A DNA stretch of 64,000 nt from Achromobacter spanius (lineage in GTDB: Bacteria; Pseudomonadota; Gammaproteobacteria; Burkholderiales; Burkholderiaceae_B). Location of the stretch: positions 2,976,001 through 3,040,000 of the forward strand of contig NZ_CP034689.1 in assembly GCF_003994415.1 (NCBI RefSeq), written 5' to 3'. Position numbers and translations under genes: made by a program. Each line of letters starts with the position of its first letter. The stretch's first letter is position 1. Shown one piece after another: positions 36,670-46,225 of the stretch. The notes under the pieces are model-generated. The model was not told where the DNA came from, made no database searches, and saw only the letters and a program-made list of their open reading frames with translations.

Positions 36670-36721
36670 TTAGCTATTAAGCTAAGATTAGCTGCACAGC
36701 TAAGCTAACTGTTTTAGCTAA
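36670..36721. promoter_or_regulatory. Clustered TTAGCT/AGCTAA palindromes, probable operator array
   Basis: Within 52 bp there are seven half-sites. TTAGCTATTAAGCTAA (36670-36685) has 6-bp arms, TTAGCTGCACAGCTAA (36688-36703) has 7-bp arms, and further AGCTAA and TTAGCTAA copies lie at 36703-36708 and 36114-equivalent position 36714-36721. The array ends 56 bp before the start of the AbiEi-like gene. Antitoxins of the AbiEi type autoregulate by binding inverted repeats in their promoter, so this is a likely operator. Confidence 0.75.
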
Positions 36722-36777
36722 GGCAATTCTTTCCGGTCGGTTGCCAGACCTCTACGCCGAGACAATCCAGGCCAGCC

Positions 36778-37890
36778 ATGAACTTAGCAATTGATACCCA
36801 AGATCGATTTGCTCTTAGCGCCAAAGAGCGCGAGATGGCGGCCCGCTTGGCGGCGGCTCTAGTCGACGCCACGGGCTTTGCATTGGTTGGCGTCAGCACA
36901 AGGGCGGTATCCGCCGAAGATAAGCGCCGTCTGCCTGTCGTGACGCTGCAAGCAAACCAAAGCAAGGTGGATATCGTTGTGCGTACGGTTCGCCACGCCT
37001 ATCCGCGAGATGTTCGGGAAGCCATATGGCAATTGGAGTCATCCGAGGTACCTGACGCTGCCAAGCGAAACCAGATTCCGATGGTGGCTGCCGATTCATT
37101 AAGCCCGGGTGCGAAAGCCCTGCTACGCGAACGCGGCATTGGCTACTTCGAACCAGACGGGTGCCTTTACCTGCGGTGGCGCCATTGCTTGGTGAATATT
37201 GAACGCGCGAAGCGCGTGCCGGCCAAGGCGCGTTCGATTCCTCTCTTTAGCGGTGCGCGCGAAAACGTCGTGCACGCCTTGTTGATGTCTCGCGGCGCCT
37301 GGATTACCGGGGCGGAATTGGCCGAGCGCGCGCAAACCTCTACGTATACCTGCTCCGTTGTGCTGCAAGAGCTGGAAAAACGGGAATGGTGCCAAGCAAG
37401 CGGCGCCGGCCGCACTCTGCGGCGACGGCTTGTCGAACCAGGGCTGCTATTGGATGCGTGGGCAGAGCAGTGGGTGCTGCGCAAGAATCCAGCGAGTCAC
37501 TGGTATACGTTTGCCCAGCGTCCAGATCAGCTCATGCGCCAACTGGCTGATCGCCTGCGCCAGTCAGAGATATCAACCCCCTGGGCATTCAGCGGTGCGG
37601 CGGCGGCTAACCTTTATGCACCGCTGTTGACGCACGTCGACACCGTCGACATTGTTATTGCACCTGGCGAATCAGAAGCGTTTGCCCACGCGCTGGCGCT
37701 TGAGCCGGTAGACCAAGGATCCAACGTCACCTTGGTGGAACGAGATGGCGCAAGCATGCTGTTTCGTCACGATTTCATGCAGGACCAGTCCCATTTATCC
37801 AGCCCTTTCATCCTTTACCTTGACCTACAGAATGGCCATGGTAGGAATAAGGAGTTAGCGCAAAGGGTGCGCGAAAAACTGGAGCTGTAA
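36778..37890 (+). CDS. AbiEi-like putative antitoxin/regulator of a two-gene module
   Basis: A 370-residue protein I place tentatively with AbiEi-family (type IV) antitoxins. Residues 1-150 form an N-terminal domain with LSPGAKALLRERGIGYFEPDGCLYLRW, a segment pattern seen in longer AbiEi-like proteins. Residues about 160-220 form a winged helix (ENVVHALLMSRGAWITGAELAERAQTSTYTCSVVLQELEKR). Residues 260-370 resemble a nucleotidyltransferase-like fold (WAFSGAAAANLYAP, VDIVIAPGE). Its stop directly abuts the ATG of the next gene. Base composition is visibly less GC-rich than the flanking genes, with more rare-type codons, suggesting transfer. Function is inferred from domain pattern and pairing. 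Confidence 0.6.
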   Translation: MNLAIDTQDRFALSAKEREMAARLAAALVDATGFALVGVSTRAVSAEDKRRLPVVTLQANQSKVDIVVRTVRHAYPRDVREAIWQLESSEVPDAAKRNQIPMVAADSLSPGAKALLRERGIGYFEPDGCLYLRWRHCLVNIERAKRVPAKARSIPLFSGARENVVHALLMSRGAWITGAELAERAQTSTYTCSVVLQELEKREWCQASGAGRTLRRRLVEPGLLLDAWAEQWVLRKNPASHWYTFAQRPDQLMRQLADRLRQSEISTPWAFSGAAAANLYAPLLTHVDTVDIVIAPGESEAFAHALALEPVDQGSNVTLVERDGASMLFRHDFMQDQSHLSSPFILYLDLQNGHGRNKELAQRVREKLEL

Positions 37891-38790
37891 ATGGCGGATG
37901 AAGTCAAACCGAGGGTCGCCGAAGGCTATCGCTCGGACGTGACCGTGGCATGTGAACGAACCTTGCTGACGTTATATGGCGCATTCGGCAGTCTGAAGAC
38001 ATCGTTGCGGCTTGTGGGCGGTTTGGTTCCGCGCTATTTGACACCTGCTTCCCCTCCTGAAGTCCCGCATCATGCCGGTACGTCGGATGTTGATGTGGTG
38101 CTCAACCTGCAAATCATCGCGCAAGGTGAAGGCTATGCATCGCTTTCCAAGCAATTGCTACATCGTGGTTTCGCGCGCTATGTCGATGCTCGGGGAGTAG
38201 CCTCGTCGTGGCGATGGACGCGCCAAGTGGACGATACGCACCACGTGATGATTGAATTTCTGCGCGACGCGGGAACCGTACAGCCGGGCAGGGCGGTAAG
38301 CGTCGACGGAGAGCGGGTGTCAGCATTGACAGTGAAATTCGCGGGGATCACGCACGACTGGTTTGAAGAGCAGATTGTCAGTGGCCTGCTTTTAGAGGGT
38401 GGTGGCATGTCTTCCGAACGAGTTCGCTATGCGGATGTACCCGCCTTTGTCATCTTGAAGGCGTTGGCTTTGGATGACCGGCATGAAAACAAGGACGCGG
38501 CGGATATCGTCCACGTACTGCAGTATGCAGGACCGATTGAACAGGTCGTGGAGCTTTTCGTGAATCGCATCTTTTCGGGGGATCATCCCGCTGCCGTTGA
38601 CGCGGGCCTGGACGCGCTGCGCCGACGATTCTGCGACGATCACCTAGGCACGGGGCATTTGAAGTTGGGACCGATCGCGTACGCGCGGTTTCACCACGCA
38701 CACGATGAGGACGCTTGCGTGCGTGCGCAGCGCTATGCTGCCGGACTTGTCCAAGCGCTGTTGGCTGGTATCGCGCTGCGAGTGCAGTAG
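37891..38790 (+). CDS. Nucleotidyltransferase-like protein, putative toxin partner
   Basis: A 299-residue protein whose N-terminal region reads LRLVGGLVPRYL then HAGTSDVDVVLNL, the GG...(S/T)D-x-D pattern of the nucleotidyltransferase superfamily, with a third acidic residue possible in MIEFLRD. AbiEii/AbiGii toxins share this fold. A later segment, VPAFVILKALALDDRHENKDAADIVHVLQY, is typical of antitoxin-paired nucleotidyltransferases (the K...R..KDxxD signature). Zero-base spacing to the upstream gene implies strict cotranslation. It shares the lower GC of its partner. Whether it is the toxin, an antitoxin or a defence effector cannot be settled from sequence. Confidence 0.62.
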   Translation: MADEVKPRVAEGYRSDVTVACERTLLTLYGAFGSLKTSLRLVGGLVPRYLTPASPPEVPHHAGTSDVDVVLNLQIIAQGEGYASLSKQLLHRGFARYVDARGVASSWRWTRQVDDTHHVMIEFLRDAGTVQPGRAVSVDGERVSALTVKFAGITHDWFEEQIVSGLLLEGGGMSSERVRYADVPAFVILKALALDDRHENKDAADIVHVLQYAGPIEQVVELFVNRIFSGDHPAAVDAGLDALRRRFCDDHLGTGHLKLGPIAYARFHHAHDEDACVRAQRYAAGLVQALLAGIALRVQ

Positions 38791-38824
38791 GTTGTCGTGA
38801 CCGTCCTCCACGCGCCCTCTGTCC

Positions 38825-41800
38825 TTAGACCGTACGCCTGCGCCCCACACCCCCCACCTTCAACCGCAGCCTTTCCAACGCCAAATAAACAATCGGCGTC
38901 GTATACAGCGTCAAGAACTGGCTGATCATCAGGCCGCCCACGATGGCGATGCCCAGGGGGCGGCGTAGTTCCGCGCCTTCGCCCATGCCCAGCACCAGGG
39001 GCAGCGCGCCCAGCAGGCCGGCCAGGTTGGTCATGACGATGGGGCGCAGGCGCAGCATGGCGGCGCGGTGGATGGCTTGTTCGGGGGTCAGGCCTTCGCG
39101 GCGTTCCAGGCTGAGGGCGAAGTCGATCATCAGGATGGCGTTCTTCATCACGATGCCCACCAGCAGGAACAGGCCCAGCAGCGCGATCAGCGTGAATTCG
39201 ATATTCGCGATGCGCAAGGCCAGCAGCGCGCCCACGCCGGCGGACGGCAAGGTCGACAGAATGGTCAACGGGTGCAGCGGGCTTTCGTACAGGATGCCCA
39301 GCACCAGGTAGATGGCAATCAGCACGGCCAGGATCAGCCAGGGTTGGTCTTGCAGGCTTTGCTGGAAGTTGCGGGCGTCGCCGCCCAGGCGCGTCTGGAT
39401 GGTGGACGGCACCATCAAGCTGGCCAGCGTGGCGTCGATGGCGGCCAGGCCCTGTTCCAGCGACACGCCGGGCGCCAGCGAAAAGCCCACGCCCACGGCG
39501 GCAAACAGGCCGTCGTGAAAGACGCGGTCGTTGACCAGGCCGTTTTCGTAGGTGGCGAACGCGGTCAGCGGAATGCGGGTGCCGTCGGCGGCCACCACCT
39601 GTACTTGCTCCAGCACTTCGGGGTCTTCGGTGTAGCGCGGGTCCAGCTCCAGCACTACGCGGTACTGGTTCATGGCGTCGTACATCGTGGCCACCTGCCG
39701 TTGGCTGAACGAATTGCTCAAGACGCTGCTGACCGTGTTCATGTCCACGCCCAGCCGTTGCGCGGCGCTGCGGTCGATGTTGATGACGACCTGCTGCGTG
39801 GCGCCGTCGCCTTCGGCATCCACGTCGCGCAGTTCAGGGATCTCTTGCATGGCCTTGGAGATCTTGCGCGACCATTGCCGCAGCGTGGGCACGTCGCTGG
39901 CCATGATGGCCAATTCGTGGTCGCCGGAATTGCCGAAGCCGCCGGGCATGCGCAAGTCTTGGTCGACGTTCAGGAAGAACATACCGCCGGGCACCGCCGG
40001 GGCGTTGGTGCGCAGCCAGTTGATGACTTCAGTGGACGATTCCCCACGCTCGGCCACGGGCTTGAGCCGGATCAAAAACAGCGAATTGCTGATGCCCAGG
40101 TTGCCGCCGTTATAGCCGATGACGTCTTGCACGGCGGGGTGCTTCAGCACCAGTTGGCGGTACTGGTCGATCTTGGGCTGCATGACCTGGAACGAAAAGC
40201 CGTCATCGCCGCGCACGAAGCCCATCAGTTGGCCGGTGTCTTGCACCGGCAGAAAGCCCTTGGGCGCGTCGATGTACAGATAAACGTTCAGGCCGACCAC
40301 GGCGGCCAGCAGTACGAGGGTCAGGCGCGCATGGCCCAGCACGCGGGCGAGCGTTCTGCCGTACCAGTCATGCACGCGCGCAAAGGCTGCCTGCATGCGG
40401 GAAGGGCGGGGCGGGGCGGCGGTGGGGTCGGTGGGATTGGGATGAGCGGCCGGTTTCAACCAGCGCGCGCACAAGGCCGGGATGATGGCCACCGACACCA
40501 CCAGCGATATCACCGTGGCCGCGACCAGCGTGATGGAGAACTCGCGGAACAGCCGTTCCACCAGCCCGCCCATGAACAGGATGGACACGAAGACGACGCT
40601 AAGCGCTACCGTCATCGCCACCAGCGTGAAGCCCACTTCGCGCACACCGCGCAGCGCGGCCTTGGTGGGCGACAGGCCACGTTCGAGGTGGCGTGAAATG
40701 TTTTCCAGCACCACGATGGCGTCGTCCACCACCAGCCCGGCGGCCACGATCAACGCCATCAGCGACAGGTTGTTCAGCGAAAACCCCCAGGCGTGCATGA
40801 CGGCGAAAGTGGCGATCAGGCACACCGGAATCGCCACGCTGGGGATGGCCGCCGCGCGTGCGTTGCCCAGGAACAGCCACACCACCAGGATGACCAGCGC
40901 GGTCGCCAGCCCCAGCGTGATGTGGGCTTCGCGCAGGGTGGCGTTGATGCCGGGCGAGCGGTCCAGCGCCACGGTCAGGTCCACGTCGGCGGGCATCAGC
41001 GCGCGCAGGCCGGGCAGGGCGTCGTTGATGGCGCCGATGGTTTCAATGATGTTTGCGCCGGTCTGGCGGCTGATGGTCAGCACCACGGCGGGATTTTGGT
41101 TATGAAAGCCGCTGCTGTAGCGGTTTTCAACGGAATCGCTGACGCGCGCCACTTGCGACAGACGAATCACCGCGCCGTCTTCATGGCGCACGATCAGGCT
41201 GCCGTATTCCGGGGCGGTGCGCGGTTGTTCGGGCGTGCCCACTTCCCAGCGCTGGCCGGCCGAATCCAATTGGCCCAGCGGGCGCATGGGCGCGGCATCG
41301 GCGATGGCGTTGCGCACATCGTCCAGCGCCACGCCGTAATGCGCCAGGGCGTTGGGGTTGACCTGCACGCGCACGGCGGGCAGCGAGCTACCGCCCATCG
41401 TGACCTCACCCACACCATTGATCTGCGACAGTTTTTGCGCCAGCACCGTCGACCCCAGGTCATAAAGCTGGCCGGCGGGGCGCGTGGCCGAACTGAGCGC
41501 CAACGCCATGATGGGCGCTTGCGACGGGTTGACCTTGCGGTAGCTGGGGTTTTGCGGCATGCCCGCTGGCAGATCGCCGCGCGACGCGTTGATGGCGGCT
41601 TGCACGTCGCGGGCGGCTTCGTTGATGTCGCGGTCCAGCTCAAACTGCAACTGCACGCGGGTGGCGCCCTGGTTGCTGGACGAGGTCATGGCGCTGACGC
41701 CGGCGATGCTGCCCAAGGCGCGCTCAAGCGGCGCTGCCACGGTGCTGGCCATGCTTTCCGGGCTGGCGCCGGGCAGTTCGGCGCGCACCTCAATCGTGGG

Positions 41801-41920
41801 GAAATCCACCTGCGGCAAGGGGGCAACGGGCAGCAGCCGCCACGCCACCGCGCCCAGCAAGGTCAACGCCAGCGCCAGGAAGATGCAGGCGATGGGGCGG
41901 TGCAGCAGCGCGCGGATCAT
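38825..41920 (-). CDS. mdtC: RND multidrug efflux permease, MdtC type
   Basis: A 1031-residue inner-membrane RND pump with twelve spans and two large periplasmic domains. The proton-relay aspartates are in GLVVDDAIVVLENI; LFREFSITLVAATVISL and GIVMKNAILMIDFAL are typical. It belongs to the MdtB/MdtC (MuxB/MuxC) subgroup that works as a heteromer, being the second of two permeases in the operon and overlapping the first by ATGA. Such pumps export detergents, novobiocin and, in E. coli, contribute to enterobactin export. No outer-membrane channel gene follows, so a TolC encoded elsewhere would be needed. Confidence 0.94.
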   Translation of the reverse strand: MIRALLHRPIACIFLALALTLLGAVAWRLLPVAPLPQVDFPTIEVRAELPGASPESMASTVAAPLERALGSIAGVSAMTSSSNQGATRVQLQFELDRDINEAARDVQAAINASRGDLPAGMPQNPSYRKVNPSQAPIMALALSSATRPAGQLYDLGSTVLAQKLSQINGVGEVTMGGSSLPAVRVQVNPNALAHYGVALDDVRNAIADAAPMRPLGQLDSAGQRWEVGTPEQPRTAPEYGSLIVRHEDGAVIRLSQVARVSDSVENRYSSGFHNQNPAVVLTISRQTGANIIETIGAINDALPGLRALMPADVDLTVALDRSPGINATLREAHITLGLATALVILVVWLFLGNARAAAIPSVAIPVCLIATFAVMHAWGFSLNNLSLMALIVAAGLVVDDAIVVLENISRHLERGLSPTKAALRGVREVGFTLVAMTVALSVVFVSILFMGGLVERLFREFSITLVAATVISLVVSVAIIPALCARWLKPAAHPNPTDPTAAPPRPSRMQAAFARVHDWYGRTLARVLGHARLTLVLLAAVVGLNVYLYIDAPKGFLPVQDTGQLMGFVRGDDGFSFQVMQPKIDQYRQLVLKHPAVQDVIGYNGGNLGISNSLFLIRLKPVAERGESSTEVINWLRTNAPAVPGGMFFLNVDQDLRMPGGFGNSGDHELAIMASDVPTLRQWSRKISKAMQEIPELRDVDAEGDGATQQVVINIDRSAAQRLGVDMNTVSSVLSNSFSQRQVATMYDAMNQYRVVLELDPRYTEDPEVLEQVQVVAADGTRIPLTAFATYENGLVNDRVFHDGLFAAVGVGFSLAPGVSLEQGLAAIDATLASLMVPSTIQTRLGGDARNFQQSLQDQPWLILAVLIAIYLVLGILYESPLHPLTILSTLPSAGVGALLALRIANIEFTLIALLGLFLLVGIVMKNAILMIDFALSLERREGLTPEQAIHRAAMLRLRPIVMTNLAGLLGALPLVLGMGEGAELRRPLGIAIVGGLMISQFLTLYTTPIVYLALERLRLKVGGVGRRRTV

Positions 41921-44900
41921 GGCTGTGGCCCGTCAGCCCTGGCCGGCTTGTTTTCTACGCCGCGCCGTTGGCCCAGCCGGTGAAAGAACAGATAGACGGC
42001 GGGCGTGGTGAAGAGCGTCAGCACCTGGCTGACCAGTAGCCCGCCCACCATGACCCAGCCCAGCGGCTGGCGCAGCTCGGCGCCCGAGCCCGTGGCCAGC
42101 ATCAGCGGCAGCGCGCCGAACAGCGCGGCCAGCGTGGTCATCAAGATGGGCCGCAGGCGCAGCAGCGCGGCTTCGCGAATGGCGTCTAGCGGCGCCAGGC
42201 CGCGTGAGCGCTCGGCTTCCAGCGCAAAGTCCACCATCATGATGCCGTTCTTCTTCACCAGCCCGATCAGCAGGATGATGCCGATGACGGCAATCAAGTC
42301 CAGCGGCCGTCCCGTGATCAGCAGCGCCAGCAGCGCGCCGACGGTGGCCGACGGCAGCGTCGACAGGATGGTGACGGGATGGATGGCGCTTTCATACAGC
42401 ATGCCCAGCACCAGATACATCGTGACCACCGCCGCCAGCATCAGCCACAGCGTGTTGGACAACGAGGCCTGGAACGCCGACGCCGCGCCTTGCAGGCGCA
42501 GTTCCACGCTGGGCGGCATGGCGATGTCAGCCTTGGCGGCGTCGATGGCGGCAATGGCCTCGCCCAGTGACCCGCCGGGCGGCAGGTTGAAGGACAGGTT
42601 CACTGCCGGAAACTGCGACAGATGGTTGATGGCCAGCGGTACGGCGCGCTCGCTGACGGTGGCCAGGGCCGACAGCGGAATCGCCTGCCCGTCTTCGGTT
42701 TGCAGGTGGATGCGTTCCAGCGCATCAGGGCTGAGCGCCAGCTTGCGGTCCACTTCCAGCACCACGCGGTACTGGTTGGACTGCGTGAATAGCGTGGCCA
42801 CCTGGCGCTGGCCAAAGGCGTTGTATAGCGCCTGCACCACGTCGTCCATCGTCACGCCCAGCCGCGCCGCCGTGTCGCGCGACACTTGCAGATAGGCTTG
42901 GCGACCATTGCCTTGCAGGTCGGACGAGACCTCGGCCAAGGCGGGCGATTGGGCCAGCCGCTGCATCAGCGCCTGGCTCCATTGCGCCAGCAGCGCGCTA
43001 TCGGGCGAGGTCAGGGTGAATTGGTACTGGCCACGGCTGACGCGGTCTTCGATGTTCAGTTCCTGCACCGGCTGCAAGAACAACGAGATGCCGTGGACCT
43101 GGCGGGCGCGCTCGTCCAGCCGCGCCATCACGTCCGCCAGCGGCGCGCTGCGCTCGCTCCAGGGCTTCAGGTTGATCAGCAGGCGGCCGGTGTTCAGCGT
43201 GGTGTTCATGGCGTCGATGCCGATGAAAGACGACAGGCTTTGCACGTCCGGGTCGGCCAGCAGGCTTTCCGCCACGGCTTGCTGGCGGCGCGACATGGCC
43301 TCGAACGAGGTGCTTTGCGCCGACTGCGTCACGCCTTGCAGCACGCCGCCGTCCTGCACCGGAAAGAAGCCCTTGGGCACGGCCAGGTAGAGCAGCCCGG
43401 TCAGCACCACGGTGCCCACCATGACCAGCAGCGTCAGGCGCTGGTGGCGCAGCGTCACGTCCAACCAGCCCGCATAGCGCGACTGGACGCGGTCCAGGAA
43501 GCCGGGTTTGCCGGCGTCCACATGCGCGGGCAACAGGCGCGCGCACATCATCGGCGTCAGCGTCAGCGATACCGCCAGTGATATCAGGATGGCCACCGCC
43601 AGCGTGATGGCGAATTCGCGGAACAAGCGGCCCACCACGTCTTCCATGAACAGCAGCGGAATCAGCACGGCAATCAAGGACAAGGTCAGCGACACCAGCG
43701 TGAAGCCGATCTGCCCCGCGCCTTTCAGCGCGGCCGCCATGGGGCTGTGCCCCTGTTCGCGATACCGCGCAATGTTCTCCAGCATGACGATGGCGTCGTC
43801 CACCACGAAGCCCGCGCCAATGGTCAGCGCCATCAAGGTCAGGTTGTTGGTGGAAAAGCCCGCCAGGTGCATGAAGCCGAAGGTGCCGATCAAGGACAGC
43901 GGCACGGCCAGGCTGGGGATCAGCGTGGCGGGCAGGTTGCGCAGAAACAGGAAGGTGACCAGCACCACCAGCCCCACGGCGAACACCAGTTCCCATTGCA
44001 CGCCGCGCACCGACGCGCGAATGCTCTCGGTGCGGTCGGTCAGAATGCGGACCTGTACCGCAGCGGGCAGACTGGCTGTCAATTGGGGCAGCAGGGCTTT
44101 TACCTGGTCCGCCACCGCGATCACGTTGGCGCCCGGTTGGCGCTGGATGTTGACCAGTACGGCGGGCTGCTTGTCGACCCAGGCGGCCAGGTAGCGGTCT
44201 TCGGCGCCGTCTTCAATGGTGGCGACCTGGCCCAGCCGCACCGGCGCGCCGTTTTTCCAGGCCACGATCAGCTCGCGGTATTCGTCGGCGCTTTGCAGTT
44301 GGTCGTTTGCGTCCATGATGACCGAGCGCACCGGGCCGTCGAAGCTGCCCTTGGGCTGGTTCGAATTTGCTTTCGCGATGGCGTCCTGCACGTCTGATAA
44401 TTGCAGCCCGCGCGCGGCCAGCGCCATCGGGTTGACCTGCACGCGCACGGCGGGCCGTTGGCCGCCGGCAAGGCTCACCATGCCCACGCCAGACAACTGC
44501 GACAGGCGCTGCGTCATGCGGGTGTCGACCAGGTCGTACACCGTGGGCAGCGGCAGGGAATCGGAGGTCACCGCCAGCGTCAGGATGGGCACGTCGGCGG
44601 GGTTGACCTTGCGGTACACGGGTGGGGTGGGCAAGTCGGACGGCAGCAACGAGCCGCTGGCGCTGATGGCCGCCTGCACTTCCTGCTCGGCCACGCCCAG
44701 CGAGACATCCAGCGAAAACTGCAAGGTGATTACCGAGATGCCGCTGCCACTGGTGGACGACATCTGCTTCAAGCCCGGTATCTGCCCAAAGCGGCGCTCC
44801 AGCGGCGCGGTGACCGCGCGCGCCGTCACGGTGGGACTGGCCCCGGGATACTGCGTGGTGACCTGGATGATGGGGTAATCCACCTGCGGCAGCGCGGCCA

Positions 44901-45000
44901 CGGGCAGCATGCGCCACGCCAGAATGCCTGACAGCAGCAGGGCGATCATCAGGAAGGACGTCGCCACCGGACGCAGGATGAAGGGGCGTGACAGGCTCAT
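41917..45000 (-). CDS. mdtB: RND multidrug efflux permease, MdtB type
   Basis: A 1027-residue RND permease paired with MdtC. It begins MSLSRPFILRPVATSFLMIALLLSGILAWRMLPVAALPQVDYPIIQV, characteristic of MdtB/MuxB, and carries GFVVDDAIVMLENIARY with the paired aspartates. It starts seven bases after the adaptor gene ends and overlaps mdtC by four. The order adaptor-MdtB-MdtC matches mdtABC and muxABC. Confidence 0.94.
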   Translation of the reverse strand: MSLSRPFILRPVATSFLMIALLLSGILAWRMLPVAALPQVDYPIIQVTTQYPGASPTVTARAVTAPLERRFGQIPGLKQMSSTSGSGISVITLQFSLDVSLGVAEQEVQAAISASGSLLPSDLPTPPVYRKVNPADVPILTLAVTSDSLPLPTVYDLVDTRMTQRLSQLSGVGMVSLAGGQRPAVRVQVNPMALAARGLQLSDVQDAIAKANSNQPKGSFDGPVRSVIMDANDQLQSADEYRELIVAWKNGAPVRLGQVATIEDGAEDRYLAAWVDKQPAVLVNIQRQPGANVIAVADQVKALLPQLTASLPAAVQVRILTDRTESIRASVRGVQWELVFAVGLVVLVTFLFLRNLPATLIPSLAVPLSLIGTFGFMHLAGFSTNNLTLMALTIGAGFVVDDAIVMLENIARYREQGHSPMAAALKGAGQIGFTLVSLTLSLIAVLIPLLFMEDVVGRLFREFAITLAVAILISLAVSLTLTPMMCARLLPAHVDAGKPGFLDRVQSRYAGWLDVTLRHQRLTLLVMVGTVVLTGLLYLAVPKGFFPVQDGGVLQGVTQSAQSTSFEAMSRRQQAVAESLLADPDVQSLSSFIGIDAMNTTLNTGRLLINLKPWSERSAPLADVMARLDERARQVHGISLFLQPVQELNIEDRVSRGQYQFTLTSPDSALLAQWSQALMQRLAQSPALAEVSSDLQGNGRQAYLQVSRDTAARLGVTMDDVVQALYNAFGQRQVATLFTQSNQYRVVLEVDRKLALSPDALERIHLQTEDGQAIPLSALATVSERAVPLAINHLSQFPAVNLSFNLPPGGSLGEAIAAIDAAKADIAMPPSVELRLQGAASAFQASLSNTLWLMLAAVVTMYLVLGMLYESAIHPVTILSTLPSATVGALLALLITGRPLDLIAVIGIILLIGLVKKNGIMMVDFALEAERSRGLAPLDAIREAALLRLRPILMTTLAALFGALPLMLATGSGAELRQPLGWVMVGGLLVSQVLTLFTTPAVYLFFHRLGQRRGVENKPARADGPQP

Positions 45001-45007
45001 GCGCGGT

Positions 45008-46132
45008 TCAAGTCTGGGGTTCTACGATCTGGACGTTGCGGCCGTCATGCAGGCGGTCCACGCCTTCGACAACAACGCGCTCGGCCGGGGCCAGGCCCGC
45101 TTCCACCACGATCTGGCCGGCATTGGCCGGACCCAGTTGCAGCACGCGGCGGGTGGCGCGGGCGTCGTCGCCGATGACGAAGACAAACGCGCCTTCCGAC
45201 CCGTACTGCACGGCGGCCGACGGGATGGTGACCACGTTGTCCTGCTGCACCACGGCCAGGCGGATGTTCACGAACTGGTTGGGAAACAAGGCTTCGTCGG
45301 CATTGTCGAAGCGGGCGCGCAAGCGCACGGTGCCGCTGCCGGTCTGGATGCGGTTGTCCAGCGCTTCCAGCGTGCCTTCGGCCAGGATGCGGCGGTCGTC
45401 GGCGTCCCAGGCTTGCACGCGCAGCACGGCGGTCTTGGCTTGCGCCTGGCGCAGCACGTCCAGCCGCGTTTCTGAAATGCTGAAAAGGGCCGATATGGGC
45501 GTGGTCTGCACCAGCGTGGTCAGGCCGTTGGTGTCATTGGCGCGCACGTGGTTGCCGGCGTCCACGCGGCGCAAGCCGATACGGCCATCGTGCGGCGCCA
45601 CGATGCGTGTCAACCCAAGCAGGCGTTTGGCATCGGCGACCCGCGCGCGGTTCAGTTCACGTTGCGCGGTGTAGGCGCGCACCTGGGCTTCGGCGGTGTC
45701 CAGTTGCTGGCCCGCCACCGATTCCTGGCGCGCCAGCTTGCGATAGCGCTGCAGGTCGGCCAGGGCGTTGTCCAGCAGCGCCTGGGTGCGCGCCAGTTCG
45801 CCTTCGGCTGACGCCAGCGCGGTCTGGTAAGGGCGGGCGTCAATCTCGGCCAGCAGTTGGCCGCGCACCACGGCCTGGCCCTCGGTGTAATGCACGCGCA
45901 TCAGTTCGCCGTCGACCTGGCTGCGCAGCACCACCTGTGACAGTGGCGTGATGGTGCCCAAGGCATGCAGGTCGCGTTGCAGCGGGCCGACGCGCGCGGT
46001 CGCCACGGCGACGGCAACGGGAAGCTGCCCGTACTGGGGCGGTGGCGGAGTGCTGGGGCCCTTGTCGCCCGCCAGCCAATAACCGATGCCAACCAGCACG
46101 GCCAGCAACAGGGCGGCGGCGGTCAGTATCAA
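45008..46132 (-). CDS. mdtA: RND periplasmic adaptor, MdtA type, probably with an N-terminal frameshift
   Basis: A membrane-fusion protein of about 374 residues with a membrane anchor LILTAAALLLAVLVGIGYWLA, a lipoyl half-motif (LRSQVDGELMRVHYTEGQAVVRGQLLAEIDARPY), a coiled-coil hairpin (about 105-165) and beta-barrel domains. The open frame can only start at TTG 46132, directly on the anchor with no basic lead. A different frame from ATG 46176 reads MSLPPIAAPAP and would join as ...PPRKRLILTAAALL if the GGGGGG run at 46143-46148 had one more base. I infer the real start is 46176. First gene of the pump operon, about 50 bp from a Fur box. Confidence 0.9.
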   Translation of the reverse strand: MILTAAALLLAVLVGIGYWLAGDKGPSTPPPPQYGQLPVAVAVATARVGPLQRDLHALGTITPLSQVVLRSQVDGELMRVHYTEGQAVVRGQLLAEIDARPYQTALASAEGELARTQALLDNALADLQRYRKLARQESVAGQQLDTAEAQVRAYTAQRELNRARVADAKRLLGLTRIVAPHDGRIGLRRVDAGNHVRANDTNGLTTLVQTTPISALFSISETRLDVLRQAQAKTAVLRVQAWDADDRRILAEGTLEALDNRIQTGSGTVRLRARFDNADEALFPNQFVNIRLAVVQQDNVVTIPSAAVQYGSEGAFVFVIGDDARATRRVLQLGPANAGQIVVEAGLAPAERVVVEGVDRLHDGRNVQIVEPQT

Positions 46133-46225
46133 TCGTTTGCGTGGGGGGCAGGGGCCGCAATGGGGGGCAGAGACATTGGGGCTGCCAATCTGGGGCGTTG
46201 CGGACAGCGGTGATTCTATATTAAT

